From positions 226,271 to 290,270 of the forward strand of contig VFFE01006673.1 in assembly GCA_008921705.1 (NCBI GenBank): a stretch of 64,000 bases of DNA, given 5' to 3'. The translations under genes and the position numbers were made by a program. Below, piece by piece: positions 29,601 to 44,600 of this stretch. Within the stretch, counting starts at the first letter, position 1, and each line of letters begins with the position of its first letter. Under the pieces are notes generated by a model, which was not told the DNA's origin, ran no database searches, and saw only the letters and a program-made list of their open reading frames with translations. Source of the stretch: Burhinus oedicnemus. Taxonomy: Eukaryota; Chordata; Aves; Charadriiformes; Burhinidae.

Positions 29601-32600
29601 TGGCAACTTTACCCTTACCAAAGAGAAGATTATTTCACAGTGAATCCAAGAACAGAGAACTGACATTTTAAAAATGCCTTTAAGTTAGAAGGTAAAAGCA
29701 AAAAGAGCATTACCAATTCCCAGGGAACCCTCTACAAGAGAATTTCTAGGTACTGTAGATCTCAAGTGGCTACTCAGAGAAATTTTGCCATTTTATGTAC
29801 AGAAGTTTTTTATTAAGGGAGAAAGTGTCTTGGTGAAAAGATACAGCTAGTTCTCTAGTTTCCATCCTTCTTTATGCTGTCAATGGCCTAAGCTGGGAGA
29901 ACATAGCACCATCTGGAAAGACTTCTGGAGATGAAAAGAAAGAAAGAAATACTCCCCTCAATTTGGGAGAGAATAGGAAATCAAACAGAAATAAGGAACA
30001 CAATACAAAAGTTCCAAACTCTGTCTTTTCTAGAAAACTGAACCAGGATAAGCACAAACAATTTCTTCTTCTCAGCACTTACTGATTTTGTGCTCATAAT
30101 CTAGAGGGGCTTTCTTTCCCACTTTTGTGTCATAAAACTGAAGTAAACACGCTTGTGGATTCCTTGAGGTAAACAAGAGATTTTCTCTTGTATTTTCTGA
30201 TTTAAAGCTCCCACAACACTCAGTGGGAAAGGGAGGATATATAAAATGGGTAATAAAAACAAACCTGAAACTTATTTTAGTTAAGGAGTTCATGGAATAA
30301 TTAGAGAAGATATGTTTGGATAATACTTTATCTCCTAAGCAAAAACTTATCGAAGACAGAACCTTACTACGTAACTTCTTTAGCTCCCTTCATCTTGGTA
30401 ATTGGGAAAGTGACATCTTCAGTAGCAATCACTGAAAAAAAACGCAGAACAAAATAAAGAAGAGAAATTTAACAAGGCACATTTTCTTATTCATAAATAA
30501 AGCCTTTATCAACAGCACAACTTTAGGTGTCTAATACCAATGTAAAAGTAACATGTAATGATGAATTGAGCTGCACATTTTCAGAAACTGAAGAACAATA
30601 AATACAACCATTAAAAGAGAGAAAAAAGACCCATGCTGAAATATCTTGCAAACCAGAAGATGACATTACAGGTGGGAAAGAGCTGTGGAAAGATTGATTT
30701 CACCTCTTAATACAAAAATAAGAACAGCTGCTACTAGAGGAACAGCTTTTCAAGAGTGGTATTTTTAGACCGATGCAAACTCCCAAAGGGAGAAGGAAAG
30801 ATCTTCTTAGCTCCACCCACCATGTGTGTGGGTATGTGTGTGTTACCTCCCCATCCCATCATCCGTAGGGTTCTGTAATCAAGGTAGATGGGAGACTGCT
30901 CAAATCTCCTTCATCCAAACTCCTAGAGAGTCTACGTGCTTTCAAGTTGACAAGCACAGTAACAAGAACAGTTTTTAATGTGTCTTGTAAGCTATTAATT
31001 CACTCTTTAACTTACTACTTTATTAACTGTATTTCAGACATGTCACATCCCCTAGCACAGATCCATACCACAAGTTTCTCAATGGAACAGAAGCAGCTGA
31101 AGAGAGACAGACAAGTGTGAACATAAACTTATGTTGGGAGTTGCATTTGGTAGATTTAAAGGTAAGAGCAAACCTCAGTTTTCATGTAAAAAAGGCTCCA
31201 TGTGCACTCTAAATCCAAATTATTTTAGATTTTGGCTTACTACGTTTGAGAGATATACTTTAAATCAGGGACCAAAAACCCTGCTTATCCACAACATTTC
31301 CCTTAGAAGAATATTATTAATTTCCATTGCATCTTTCCCAAAGGAAGAGGGCAGAGGAGAGAACCCAAAGGAACATGTCTTCTCTCTTTCATACATGTGT
31401 GATGAGTCCCTTCCAAAGTCTGAATCAAGGGCAGCAAAGGAAAGAAACTTTTCCTACCTCTTATGTCTATTCATCATCAGATATCTGGCAAGCAGACATA
31501 ATGCCAGGTCCCCATCTAACACCACTGGCAAAGTAACACAAGTAGTATGGGAAGAAATTAGCCCATCACCATTTCAGAAGCTTCTGTACACAAGTGGGGT
31601 TATAGAATCATAGAATCATTTAGGTTGGAAAAGACCTTTCAGATCATCGAGTCCAACCATTGACCCTACTCTACCAGGTCTGCCACTAAACCATGTCTCT
31701 AAGCACCACATCTACACGGCTTTTAAACACATCTAGGGATGGTGACTCAACCACCTCCCTGGGCAGCCTGTTCCAATGTTTGATAACTCTTTCAGTGAAA
31801 AATTTTTTCCTAATGTCTAGCCTAAACCTCCCCTGGCGCAACTTGAACCCATTTCCTCTTGTCCTATCGCTGGTTACTTGGGAGAAGAGATCAGCTCCCA
31901 TCTCACTACAACCTCCTTTCAGGCAGCTGTAGAGAGCAATAAGGTCTCCCCTCAACCTTCTCTTCTCCAGACTAAACAATCCTAATTTCCTCAGCTGCTC
32001 CTCATAAGACATGTTCTCCAGACCCTTCACCAGCTTTGTTGCCCTTCTCTGGACACGCTGCAGCACCTCAATGTCCCTCCTATACTGTGGCGCCCAAAAG
32101 TAATTCTTGCCACTTTGGAGATATCTTGTGGAGATGTGCGGAGGATAACAAAGTTGTCTGAATATGCAATTAAGCCAGGTTGGACATATTTTGGGGCCCA
32201 ATCCACTACCTTATTCAGGATGTTAAGTAGCCAGAAAGCATGGTCAACAGTTTGGGGTACAAATGTATTTTATTGACGCATGGCAGACAGGATTAACCTG
32301 TCAAACCAGCTTTGTTCTTGCATTACCAGATAATGACAAATAACTCACTGCAAATCAGGTTGGAGGTCTGAAAACTTTATGCAAATGAAATGCCTTAAAA
32401 CTCTTACTTTAGAGATATCACATAATCCCATTGCTTTTTTCTTCTTAACTCACCTATCACAGTTTAAAGAGGAAGAATTCTCTCTCATTCCTAGTTTCTC
32501 CTGAACCTATACTTTTTTTTTTTCCTTTCTTCCTTAATTTTCCTACTCCCTCAATTTTCTCTCATTAACTGGAGCCATTATTTTCCTCAAACACATGAAA

Positions 32601-35600
32601 ACTGTCTTTCCACTCATCATCTCACAATGAAAGTTGGGGAAGACAGACAGGATAACAGCATCCTGCTGCCAGAATTAAGCTTTTCTGGAGTAACTGGGTA
32701 AATTGGCAAGACAAGTACATATTTTTACATACAGGGAACCTGTTTGTCTACACTCCCCTCCCCTTCTTCACACTGCCAATGTCAAGTCACTACTTTCAAA
32801 AATATACTAGTGTTAAAGAAAAAGTTTCCATTAGAAATCACATCATTTTAAAAGGAAGTATAGGAAGAGCTGCTCCAAGATCAGAAGAAAGAATGAAGTC
32901 CTACTTTTTGAAATGCACAGACGTAAATATCTTGAAAACTTGTACTGTACAATGCAACAAATCTGATCAAAATTGCATGAAGCATGATAATAAGAGAGGA
33001 GAGGGTGGCTCTACCATGCTGAGAGTATATTTAATGATAGCTAAAGAGGAAGAGGTATGATGTGCAAACAGCTGAGTAATGGTTGACGAGGATGACTAAA
33101 CTGAACACGTGAAACAGAGCATCTTCTTGGACGCAGAGAAGTCTTCTGAGCAAACTGGCCAAAATGCATACGAGGTCTTATGAAAAAAAGAAATGGGAGA
33201 GACAAAGTAAACACTGCACTTGAAACGCAGCAGACAGGAACAAAGGAGCAAGCCCCAGGATAAGGCAGCATCTTAGAAGACAGCACAGATAGTGATGCTG
33301 CTTGAAAGCATGCAGAAGACAAAGTCTCTCAGAGAATCTGAAAACTATTACTCTACTACACAACAAGGCGATAATGGAGATCTGAGAAAGCACAGCATTT
33401 ACAGACAATTGGTCTGTTGTCTACAAAGTTTTTACCAAAGTAAGTGAGTGTAAAAGAAGAAGTCCTCACTACGGCAAAACTTTGTAAAGTCCGATTTAGT
33501 TGAAATACTTACCGATAACCTACTTGTTCCTGCAGAAATAGAGGTAGCAATGACAAAGAAAAAAGGGGAAAACCAATCAATAACAAAAATGTCAGAGTAC
33601 AAAATATTAAAGATTACAACTGGGAAGAATATATGTAAATAAAAAGTTAAATTATTATGTGGGATGTTCTCAGGAGTTTAAATATTAATTCTAAACATAG
33701 TGTTTCATTTTTTGACAGCAACATTAAATTATATATCAAAAGCAGTTATAATTACATTTATCATTTAGTATAACAGAAAAATTATACCTATTAAAAGTAC
33801 AGTTTCAAGAAAGTCAAGGACAAATTTTTCAAAGCATACTTGTTTTCTTGCGCTTTTCATCTCATTTTTTAATCACATATACAAGAATTTTTGTTGCCTA
33901 AGCACAACAGCAGACTTTCTTGCATTATCATACTCTGTATTTTCCCTCTTTAGCTCTCAAAATAGCAGTCCTCCGCGGAGGACACCATTTTCTTAATTCT
34001 GCAGGGAAACATCTAACCTACAGACTAATTTACTTTCATTCACTTGAAACTGGTGAGACTAAAGTATGGGGTTTTGTTTGCTTATTTGGGTTTGGTTGGG
34101 TTTTTTCCCCAGAGTAAAGGTATGACTTATAAGGACTGAGCTTAGCAGAAAAGTCTGGGCTGAAAAATACCATTCACCCTCAGCACAAAGAACTTTTGTT
34201 TAAGGAATAACTTTTTAAAAGTACTAACATCTCTGCTTATCATAAAGCAGCCTTTTTTTTTTTTTAAATGGAAAATTCAACTAAGACAAGTCCAGTCTGC
34301 ATTGACCCCTCTATTCTTCCAACTTGGAATATATTTACCTTAGTGTAGTGTATGGACTGTTGCGGAAACTAGGATGTAGGTTCCTAAGAAGCCAGACTTT
34401 TAACAGAATAATTAAAAACATTCTTGCAAAACAGGGAGAAGACCAAGGCTTCCAAAAAACATAATTTCAGAAAGGTGTACACTGGAATTACATCATTAAA
34501 TTCTGCAGCATTAGCAGGATTTAAGTGTTTAACATGAATTATGTACAAATTTTGATAAAATTTGAGAGCAGTTTCTTTAGTTTGAATGATATGGCATTTA
34601 TGTATTCTAATTACTAGCTTTGCAAAAGTTCCTGTTTCTAAGATAGAACCTTTTAATAACATTTGGGGATGTGCCATTGTGAAGAAAGCATGCAAAATGC
34701 CTAATAAGAGGAATAGTAAAGAAGATACATAATTGGTTCAGAAAAAGACAGAAGTGAACCCATAAAGAAATAAACCTCCAACCAAGTTTTCTTAACTATT
34801 GTCAGTAAAAGCGGAAGAAAATCAAGCTATAGACTTACATGCTTTAAACATACCAATCATGACAGGTTCATCTATATTTACAGTCTTTTACCTCTATTAC
34901 GAGAGAGTACATAGCACCCATACCATAATCTGCAAAACCTTACAGAACATCCGTAAGTCACAAACTAACAAAAATTTCAAATGACGTGCCACACCATTCC
35001 TACCACAGCAACTAAGTCAGCAATGTAATTCTTGCTTTTTCATAGTTAAGATACCACTGTTTGAACAAACCGTTAAGAAATATTTTGTGTATCACTCACA
35101 TTTTAAATGACCTTTGTAGAGGATGCCACTGAGTATTTTCTATTTTTCTCTGTTTATAACTGTTGCATTGGTTTATTAGTCAAATTGTTGAGAAATTTGA
35201 GTAGTTATCTATTTTAAACATCTACGCTTAGAAGAGATCTTGTTCACATTAATCAGATCATGATAGTATGATGCACATGCATGCATACACACACATAGAG
35301 TATACACTGTAAATAAGTTTTAAGAGAGATGTGCAGTTTGAACAAATTAGTTAAAATGACAGATATTTTGACTTTTCAGCAGTTTGAAAAATGACATGGT
35401 AACTCAAATGCTTTTATTTATCCAATTATGGCTTTTATGTAAAGAAGCATATGCTTTCATTGCTTTACTCATCCGTAATGCTACCAAAGGTAAGAGAAAC
35501 TGCAACTATATAAGTATGTTTTGTTCTTCACTGTTCAAACAAAATCATGATCTGTCAATTGATATATGTAAGGATTATACATAAGAAAGGAGACACTGTC

Positions 35601-38600
35601 TTGAGTTTGTCTGAATACTGAGATAGCATGAAGCTGCAACATGCTAATAAGTTCTATTTTAATAAAAAAGAGGCCTTGGGTTTTGGGTTGGTTTTTTTGT
35701 GGTTTTGGTTTGTTTTGGGTTTTGTTTTTTAAACAACTGACTAAAGAGCGATCATAGTTAGTATTCCTATTTCAGAAACGCCCTTGTAAGATCAGGTTCA
35801 TAGTGTGCCAAGTGCTGCAAATATGTTTGTTCGCATATATGTATTAGTCCTTCCTCCAAAGAGCGTACACTCTAAAACAGACAAGAAAAAGCAATGGTTA
35901 CAATGGGAGCAATGTCTCCATTATATACTTTTGAAAGGCAGTAAGAAACTTGCCCTAGCTTACACAGAAAGACAAACAAGTCTCTAGGTGTCACCTTATA
36001 TAAAAATGCTATTTGCCCACAATGACGCTGAGACAAGGGTCACAGAAGGGTCACAGATCCCTAAAACCAGTGACTTAGCAGTTAAAATATAAAGAATTAA
36101 ATGCTCAAAATAAATTAGGAAAAAAAATAAAAAATCTGGCTTTGAAGGAAGAAAAAAGCACTTTAGAACAGTTCTTGAGGGCAGCATAAAGAATGCCAGA
36201 GTCTGAGCCTGCACTTCTCTCAGGTCATTTGCATGTTCATCCCTTCACTTTCCTTCCATCTCCTTTGCTCTTGCTGTCCCTTCCTGTGGGTGGGTGTCAG
36301 CTGGTGGGGACCAGCCCAAGCAATCAGGACTCTGAGCTTTCCCAGCGGTACACTGGAGCACCTTGCTGTATTAGCAGGCCTGCCAGGAGCGTATAAAACA
36401 ATTCAGAGACTGATAGGATCAAAGCAGCAGCTAGAGGGCAAAGACCAGTAAGATGCATTTAAGTAAACCCTTCCATGATATAAACAAAACAAACAAAAAA
36501 GACCTCACAGCAAGAAACTGTGGACTTCTAGAACAAGCAACAAGCTAGTGAAGGACACAGCCCAAATGTGTACTATATACATACTTCAACAACTTATTTA
36601 AAGAAAAAAAAACTTCGATGATGCATGTTAAATACCCAACACCTAGCTCTTCTCAAACAACTAGGATTTAATTCTCTTCTGATTCCCACTTTTTTAAAGT
36701 GTAAGGCACTCATTAAAAAAATAATTTATGAATCTTCCATTACTTTAGACATCTAAAATCTTGAGGTAGGACTACTCAGGACTACTGCTACTACTACCCC
36801 AATGCCAAAATGATTAGAGACACAAATTTGTATCTATTTTCCCACTGTAACTTATTCATTCTAGGTTGAAAAAAATTCACAACTTCCCAAGATCTTCTGT
36901 GAAAGAAACACTAGTTTTCTAAAGGCACGTTCAGTTAAATCAAACCCATTCTCCAAGCAAGAAAGATCTTATACTGCTAAGTATTTGGCTACTGAATTGT
37001 CATATTGTTACTTTTCACAGACCAGGTTTTAAGAACTGCAAAGAATTAACATCATTTAGAGGTATTTTTCTGTTCCAAATCAGATCTCCTCCTTTATCTA
37101 AGGAGAGCATTAAACCCTCAAAAAGACTTCTCTTTCAGTAGACAGAAGCTGTACTTTTAATGTCTTACAAAATAAAAATCTCCATGATGCTCTTGAACGA
37201 GAACTCTCACACAAACGTTTTTACCAGTTTTCTAGAAGGTTTTCTTATTCTGGATTTTAGGAGAGGTCAAAGTAGCTAGATCGCACATGGACACCAGCTT
37301 AAATCCACTCCTTTCGTTGTAGGAGAAGCCCTCAGAAGGCAAGTCCATTGCACACAGGTGAATGCAGTAAAAGCAACTGTGATAAATTTCACAGTATGGC
37401 CACCAACAAATTACTGAGATTAAGCCAGGCATAAGTCATCAGCTCTGGTGAAAAGACAGCCTTGTTCCAGTTCTTCCATAGTAAACTCTATCTGTATTAA
37501 AGACTACGGAGTAGTAAGCCACAGGCATGTAAAGGACAGTCTCTGCCTCCAGTCTTTTTTGTTTCATCAAGTAACTTTTTCTAAAATTTGCCTTTCATGA
37601 CCATTTTCAGGAACACCTAATAAAAGCTCCCAAAGAAAGCCTAACATTCCTGTAGGTCATCACAAAAGCACATTCTTCCTCTCTCTAGTGGAGGTCTTGC
37701 CCTGCCTGTCCTTTACAGCAGTTAGATCAAATCAGAAATCAGTAAACTGGGAGATGTGCCAATAAAAGAAAACTACTTTTATTGGTTTTTCTTGAGAAGA
37801 AGTAATACTCAACACAATTCCTGGCTTTGTGCAGTGAGAATGGCATTTAAACATTTAAACTTATGTCTTTGCTTTTCAGAACTATGTAGACATTGTACCA
37901 TTCATTCTATTAATCCTATAATCTACAACTGTAGTTTCTGTTTTGGAAAACATCTTTGCAGGGCAGCAGGCAGGCTACAGAAGACTAACAGCTGTCTAAT
38001 CTTTCAGGGCAGATCCTTCAGCTCTAAGCTGAAAAATAAGTGAATACTGAACTTGTTTTGTGAACAGAAGACTGTAGCCTGACATGCTATCTTGTCTGGT
38101 ACTTTCCACAGAACGTGGTAGGACAGGCTGAAATTCTGCTTTTGGTGTAAAGCCAGTCCTTAGCTAAAACTGTATCAAAACTGTTCAGAAGCTGGCCTAA
38201 ATATGACCAAAGGAAAAAACTGATGCAGTTGGAAGGGTTATGTCATACACATGGGAATATAAATATTTTACACCCAAGTATATGCTTTTGGGTAGAAGTT
38301 GATGTAAGCATGCAAATCGCACTCCTTCACTATTGTGTAGGTAGAATGATTTTTTTTGACACCAGAGACATTCAAAATTAAGCTCTTAGTTAAGGAAGGG
38401 AGTTAATAGCACTTAACAACATCTATACAATGACTTCCAGAAAGAAAAATAAAAACTTCAACTAATTCACCAGGTTTCTACCTGCAACAAAATTCATGCA
38501 AGTTGCACTATATCTTGAGACAGACTAATCTTGTTATACTGTCACCTAGTTACTCTATAATCATGCAGTGACAACATTTCATGTTGAAAAAAGTTCATTT

Positions 38601-41600
38601 AAGCTCTTAAAAAAATTAATCAAATGTTTCAGATGCATTTATGTCACTTCAGCATGTTACTCAACCCACAACTTAGGTGGGATTATAAATCCTGCAGTAT
38701 GTTATTGTTGCTCCTGATGTAGCCTGGTATCTCACAAAGTTGAGGGTAGTCCTATCCAGCAAAATAAAACAGCAAGCCTTCTGGAATAAATTCAAAGTAC
38801 TAAAAGGACAATACAGTCTTCTAATCTACTGATATTCTGGCAAGAACATGTATACACAAATCTGAGTCTTTAGAAACGATTTAGGCAAAAATTCTGATCT
38901 CAAATGGATTAATATGGACAGCTACAGAGCTACTTTTATTTTTTTAATAGACAAACTGCTTGTACACAAGCAATTTCTACAAGATCCAGGAACATATTCT
39001 GAAGTACCAGTTATGAAAACTTTTATTACCAATTCTTATTCCCTCAGGGACAGTTTTATAAAAAGCAATTGAAAGTGAGGCAAGGAAAAAAAACCTCTTA
39101 TAAAACTGCTAGCTTTTGTCTTGCACTGTTTTAACTAATCTGTTAAAGTAGGTTTGAAATTTATTTAAATGTAAAGGTACATGATGGGTTCCACCCCCAA
39201 CCATTGTCCCCCCCATCCAAGCAAATATGAATAGTATTTCGTTCACTATCCAATCTCCGTATGTTTCTGTAATTACTCAGTGAACAAACTGCTTTTATAC
39301 CAAACCTAAGAAATCAGAATACCAGGGACATAACTTTTAGAATATGACTGCAATAAAAACCTTCAACTTATAAATAAAATCATGTTATAGATAATCTCTC
39401 CAATGACGAAAGTTTAAGGGGAGAGAAAAAAAAAAAAAATTAAAAAGTGGAATGCAACCCTGGAAATTACCCAACAGCTTGCCACAGTTCCCAGATATAT
39501 GGCAGAGGTCCAACCTAAACAAAGAAAAGTTAGCCGTAAGTTAGGGACAACTGATTTGGAAACATAGCTTTCCCAGGACACAGAGGAAACACTAATACTA
39601 ATTTTGTTTAATGATGCTATTTCCATTTTTCATTTAGAAGTTGAAATGCATGTATTCCAACAACTGAAATAGCAAAACAGATTCTCTTCTTCTCCTCCTG
39701 AAATTCACCTTATTTCTTCCAGTAGGGAAGGAGTGCAAGAAATGCACATGGTTTCCTTTTTTTTATTTGTTTAGTAGTAAACTGAATAAAGCTGCCAATG
39801 TTCTTACCATCATAATGGCACGGTAGCATACCAAAAGGTTTTCAGCGTAAGAAGGAAATAATATTTATTTAGGATTCCCACCCCTAAGGAAAATCCTGCA
39901 AGACATTTGTGAAAAGATAACAGTAAGTAGGAAAAAAAAGCACATACTATCTTAAATAAACTGCACTTAACAATAGGGAAAAAAATACTCAAACCACACA
40001 GCACTGTGCCACAGGGTCATAAAAAGAAAGGAAAAAGGTCACTGAAGTATTTACAAACCCTGTTTTCACATATGAATCAAAGTATTACTGTGTTTTCCAT
40101 CTTGGTTTTGAAAGCCATTAAGTAAAATTAAACATTTACAGATTTTGTTCTTTTTCCTCCACACAAAAGATGGATCTTATCTTATTACCTCAGCATTACT
40201 GGATGCAAAACTATCCCTTTTCAAAAGTAAATATTTCAGAATACCACCTTCTAGATTTTCATCTCTTGTCCAGAAAAACTAATGTTATTTTGAAAGGTTA
40301 ACCTTACAACGAGCCTCCTACTGCTCAAGGTGTCTCTCTAGTAATAATTCAAAACATATCAGAAGCTTCTCCAGGTTTTTAAACACTTATGATCAAATAT
40401 TTTCATCATCTCATTTAGAAAAAGCGGTGTCATATAGCGTCAAAAAAACCTGAATGGACACTATGTCTGACAGGGTCTGTATAACCTGCTTTTTCTTCTT
40501 CTACTTCCACTTACTGGAAGGAACCAAGCAGGGAAGTCCAGTTGAAACTACAGGACTAACAAAACTTTTAGCAGAAAATGAGAACTAGCTCCAGAAAGTC
40601 CTTAAACCACGTGAAAAACAAACAGCAGAGATGAAACCAAGAACGAGGAAGCTGGCTTACCAATGTTTAAGAAAGCTGTGACAAGAAATCTATTTTCTAG
40701 GATAAAAGTGAACAAATAGATGACGAATGAACTTCTAGAACCCAAATAAGATTTTTATTTAAAAAAAAACACACCAAAAAACCCAAAAAACCAACCAAAA
40801 CAAAAAACCAACCACAAACAAAAAACAACACGTAGGAACTGCAGGCATATGAGTCAGACTTAGAGTTACAAAAAGCATTCCAGGGGAAATCTACCTGGTC
40901 TACTCTCAAGGCTGTCACAAAAGCTGCTTTCTGTACCACAAGGAACTGGGGCAAATGAGAGTCTATCACAAACTCTTGGTCTTTTAAATACAATTCAGTA
41001 GCTCAACCAGAAAGCTTTGGGCCAGCATGAAACCTACTATTCTTGAAAGGCACCACCTTTTATCTTCCGGCTAAAGAACCCGGCGTATCCCACGGGGCAG
41101 CAGCGGGGGCACCTGGTGGGGAGCAGCCCGGCCCGGCTGGAAGAGGCCTCGCTTGAGCTGTCCAGGGCGCGGGTGCTGAACAGGTCTCCGTCCTGGGAGG
41201 GGCACGCCTGGGGTTTGAGTTTTTCCTCTTTTTGGCTGCTACAGAGTGCGTGTTAAACCCTGAACAATTCATGCTTGATTATTAGTCTTTTGTTAATCCT
41301 GTTATTAAGTGCTGTTAGCCAAATACCAGAACAATGACATAGATATATTATTACATGAGGTCTGTCTTCTGCAGCCAGGCCAGAATCAAGATGTTTTCAT
41401 GGTTTTTTACTGTTGGTCTTTAGGCAAGATTCATGGCTTAAAGATACTAACTTAAGTTTGTGTAAAGGATGATGAGGTATATACAATTGTAAAAAAACAA
41501 ACAAACAAACCCAAAACCAAACCACCACCAAACCACAACTTAAATCCCCCTCTATTTATACAGCACTAGTACCAATTTGTATACACAGTCACATTTGTAC

Positions 41601-44600
41601 TTTTGTCTGTGTTATGGAAAGGTTTTTCACAGCCCAGTCAGATGCTTTGAATTTTAAAGAATAATTGCAGCTGGCTTTCTTGTTTATACAGGAAGGAACA
41701 GATTCAAGTTTACTAGCTAAAAGAAATAGTAATACCAGATAGCTCTCTCCCTAAGTCTATTTTTAATGAATACTGTTATCAATCTATCCTCCTGAATCTG
41801 GCTAGGCAGACAATCACTGGCAGAAACAGCAACTTAAGTTTTTTAGGACAGTTACTCTGCTGTTAAATGATGTCTGCTTCATTACCACCCCTGTCCTTTT
41901 TCGTCAGACACACCTAGCAAATTAGAGCTTTCTACAAGCCTAATTCAAAGTAAGCAGACATAAAAATTGAGAGATACTAAACTGTAACAGTGCAATAAAT
42001 GCCCTTTCAGTTACATTTCAAGGCTATATAAATTGTATCTAATAGCTAGAAATAGTCAAGTACAATTAAAAAGCAAAAAAGAGCCCTTCACCTTTGTAAT
42101 GATGAAAGAACTACCCATTAATAAAAATGCATCAATTGCAAATTTCTGCATTCAAAATTGTGAATCAGTTGTGAAATAGTAAGAGTAATTTTCTTATTAG
42201 GAAGTTTTCCAATGGTAAAATTAATTGTCAAAATAAAATACCAAAGGAATTAGATGGTTTTCCATTAAGAAATTAAGAAAGAAAAGATAAACATCACCTG
42301 CTCGGAATGGGCTGATCCCGCATGCCAGTTCCGGGAAGGAATTGTTGACCTCAAGGTTCCTTCAAGTGCTATGATCATCAACAAAGAGCCTTTCACCCAC
42401 ACATCACTCTTTAGAATTAAATCTGTTCTTGTAACCCCTTTTGTGTAAAGTTTTGGGGAAAAAGACATTGTAGGCATACTAACTTAAAAATAATCTGAAA
42501 ATTCACTTATAATGTCGAGAGCGAGGCCCGTTGTTTTCCAACACACTGTAGAAGACAGGAAAATGCAATGTTTAAGTGCTGCATACAACAATAACTGACT
42601 GTAATACCTGACAAAGTATCTTTCCTCTATACTTAACCCTCTATGGACAAGTACTTGTGGTGATATTCCTAACCCTCAGTTATAGGGTTCGATTATTATA
42701 CCATTCACTGACTTTCATGGTTAGGAAAGCACCATTAAAATTAGCTTGCAGTTTAGCTAACAGTTTAGCTAACAGTTTAAAGATGTGAATACCGAGATCA
42801 CAGAAAGAGCTCCTTTCCTCTAGCAGAGGAAGGAATTTTTATCAGTTATATACAACAGTTCCTGACAAACAGGATTATGCTCTTCAAGGCCGATTTGTGA
42901 TTATATCAAAAGTTCTGCATGTGCAAGACTCACTGACATGAATAAAACTGTCCTCAGCGTTTTAGCTGTACCAGTAGCTTAAAAACATTGTACCTAGTAC
43001 ATTTATCATCCCTGCCTGAAGGAGCACAAGGCTAAATATGTTGGAGAGAGAAAATACAATAGGGAAAATGCAAGAAAAACAAGGTACTGACTCGAGGCTT
43101 TTCTTCCTTTCCTATTTCTATATGAAATTTCTCATGTCTGAAATTGAATTACAAGTCTAATTTTGTAAATTTACAAATCTGTAAGGCACATACAGAAAAC
43201 TGATAGGATTAGAATTTAATATGTTGGCATTTATGTTCCAGGTTTTAATGCCTTGTGCTATATGTACAGCACATTTAGTCAGTTAGACCTCTGAGGAAGC
43301 AAGTTTAATCAGTTTTAACTTGCGTGCGCTTCGAAATACTGCTAATGAAAAAAGTTACATTGCAATTTTCAGATTTGGGGAAATCCAAGTTAGAAAAACT
43401 GGAGACAAGAAAATACCTAAAAATGGATACCCTAAAACAAAGAATTTCATCAAAATGGCCTCTCTTCTCTTTGATATAGAGGTAATTATCTATTTCAGTG
43501 TTTCTCTTCAGTATTACTCCTCCATTAACACTACAGATACACCTACTGCTAGATAAAACTAGGATAACAAATTTAAAATCTAAATTAAATATAATAACCA
43601 AAATTATGTCTTTCTAGGAAAAAAAAACAAGACTCCTAAACTAAGATGCTGATTTTTTTTTGTTTTAAACAGGAATATTTTTAAGATCCAGCTGAATCAG
43701 TATTTCTGCAGATTTATTTTTGTTTCCAATAGCACTTCAGTTACTAATACAGGTGTTGCAAGTAAGATGACTCATCTGCACAGAAAACAGCAACGAGGCA
43801 GAGAAAAGGAAGAAAAAAAGGAGTCTCAATAATCTATACACACACGGCTTTACTGTGTCACAGGATAACAGTTTAAGAGATTGGAAAACACCTGTATCAG
43901 CACACATATCCATGCACCCTGATACCCTCTAAGTAAGAGTAACATAACACCACCATTCAGTACAGACTTTTCCCCCTCCTCTGTCTTGCTTACAAATTTG
44001 GCATCCTTTTCAGAGGATTTCCTTTGAGATTAACATTTCCTGGAGTTCTTATGTTTTTCACTCATTTTAATTCTGCATCTTTGTGGATAGTGTCAGGCCA
44101 GCCACATGTCGAATACAAACATTTGTTTTTAAACGTATTTCAAAGAATGCTTGCATAATACAGCTAACAAAGTTTTACAATTAAGAATAGGCTGCCATGT
44201 GACACAGCTGTTAAACGGCCCATTAATAGTCCAAATCCACAATGGGAAAAGGAAGAAAAATAAAAGTCCCTAGATGTGCATCTTATAATTAGTATTTTGC
44301 TGCACTTTGTAAAATGCACATTTTACAGATATCACAGCTAAATAAAAGTAGAGACATATAACTACTTGCAACCATTTAAGACCCTTCCTCATGTTGACAA
44401 ATTATGCATCACTTTTGCATACTTACCCTGCAAGCTAAGGTATTTGTAGAGCGAAACAAGGGGAAAATCAGAATAATCCCCAAATTGATATCATCTCATC
44501 TAGATCAGAATACCTTCAGGCCTCCCATTCTCAGCTCATTACATCAGAGCTATAGCTAGAGTAATTTCCATTATTAAAGGGCAGTATAGCCCAGCACCCT

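Noticed and set aside
31131..31613. Plus-strand 160-residue ORF ending at the CR1 boundary
   Set aside because: No recognisable domain, a second phase is open in the same region, and it ends by chance in the CR1 3' repeat.
33968..33983. 16-bp perfect palindrome GTCCTCCGCGGAGGAC
   Set aside because: About one such palindrome is expected by chance in 64 kb; no repeat or binding-site context was seen.
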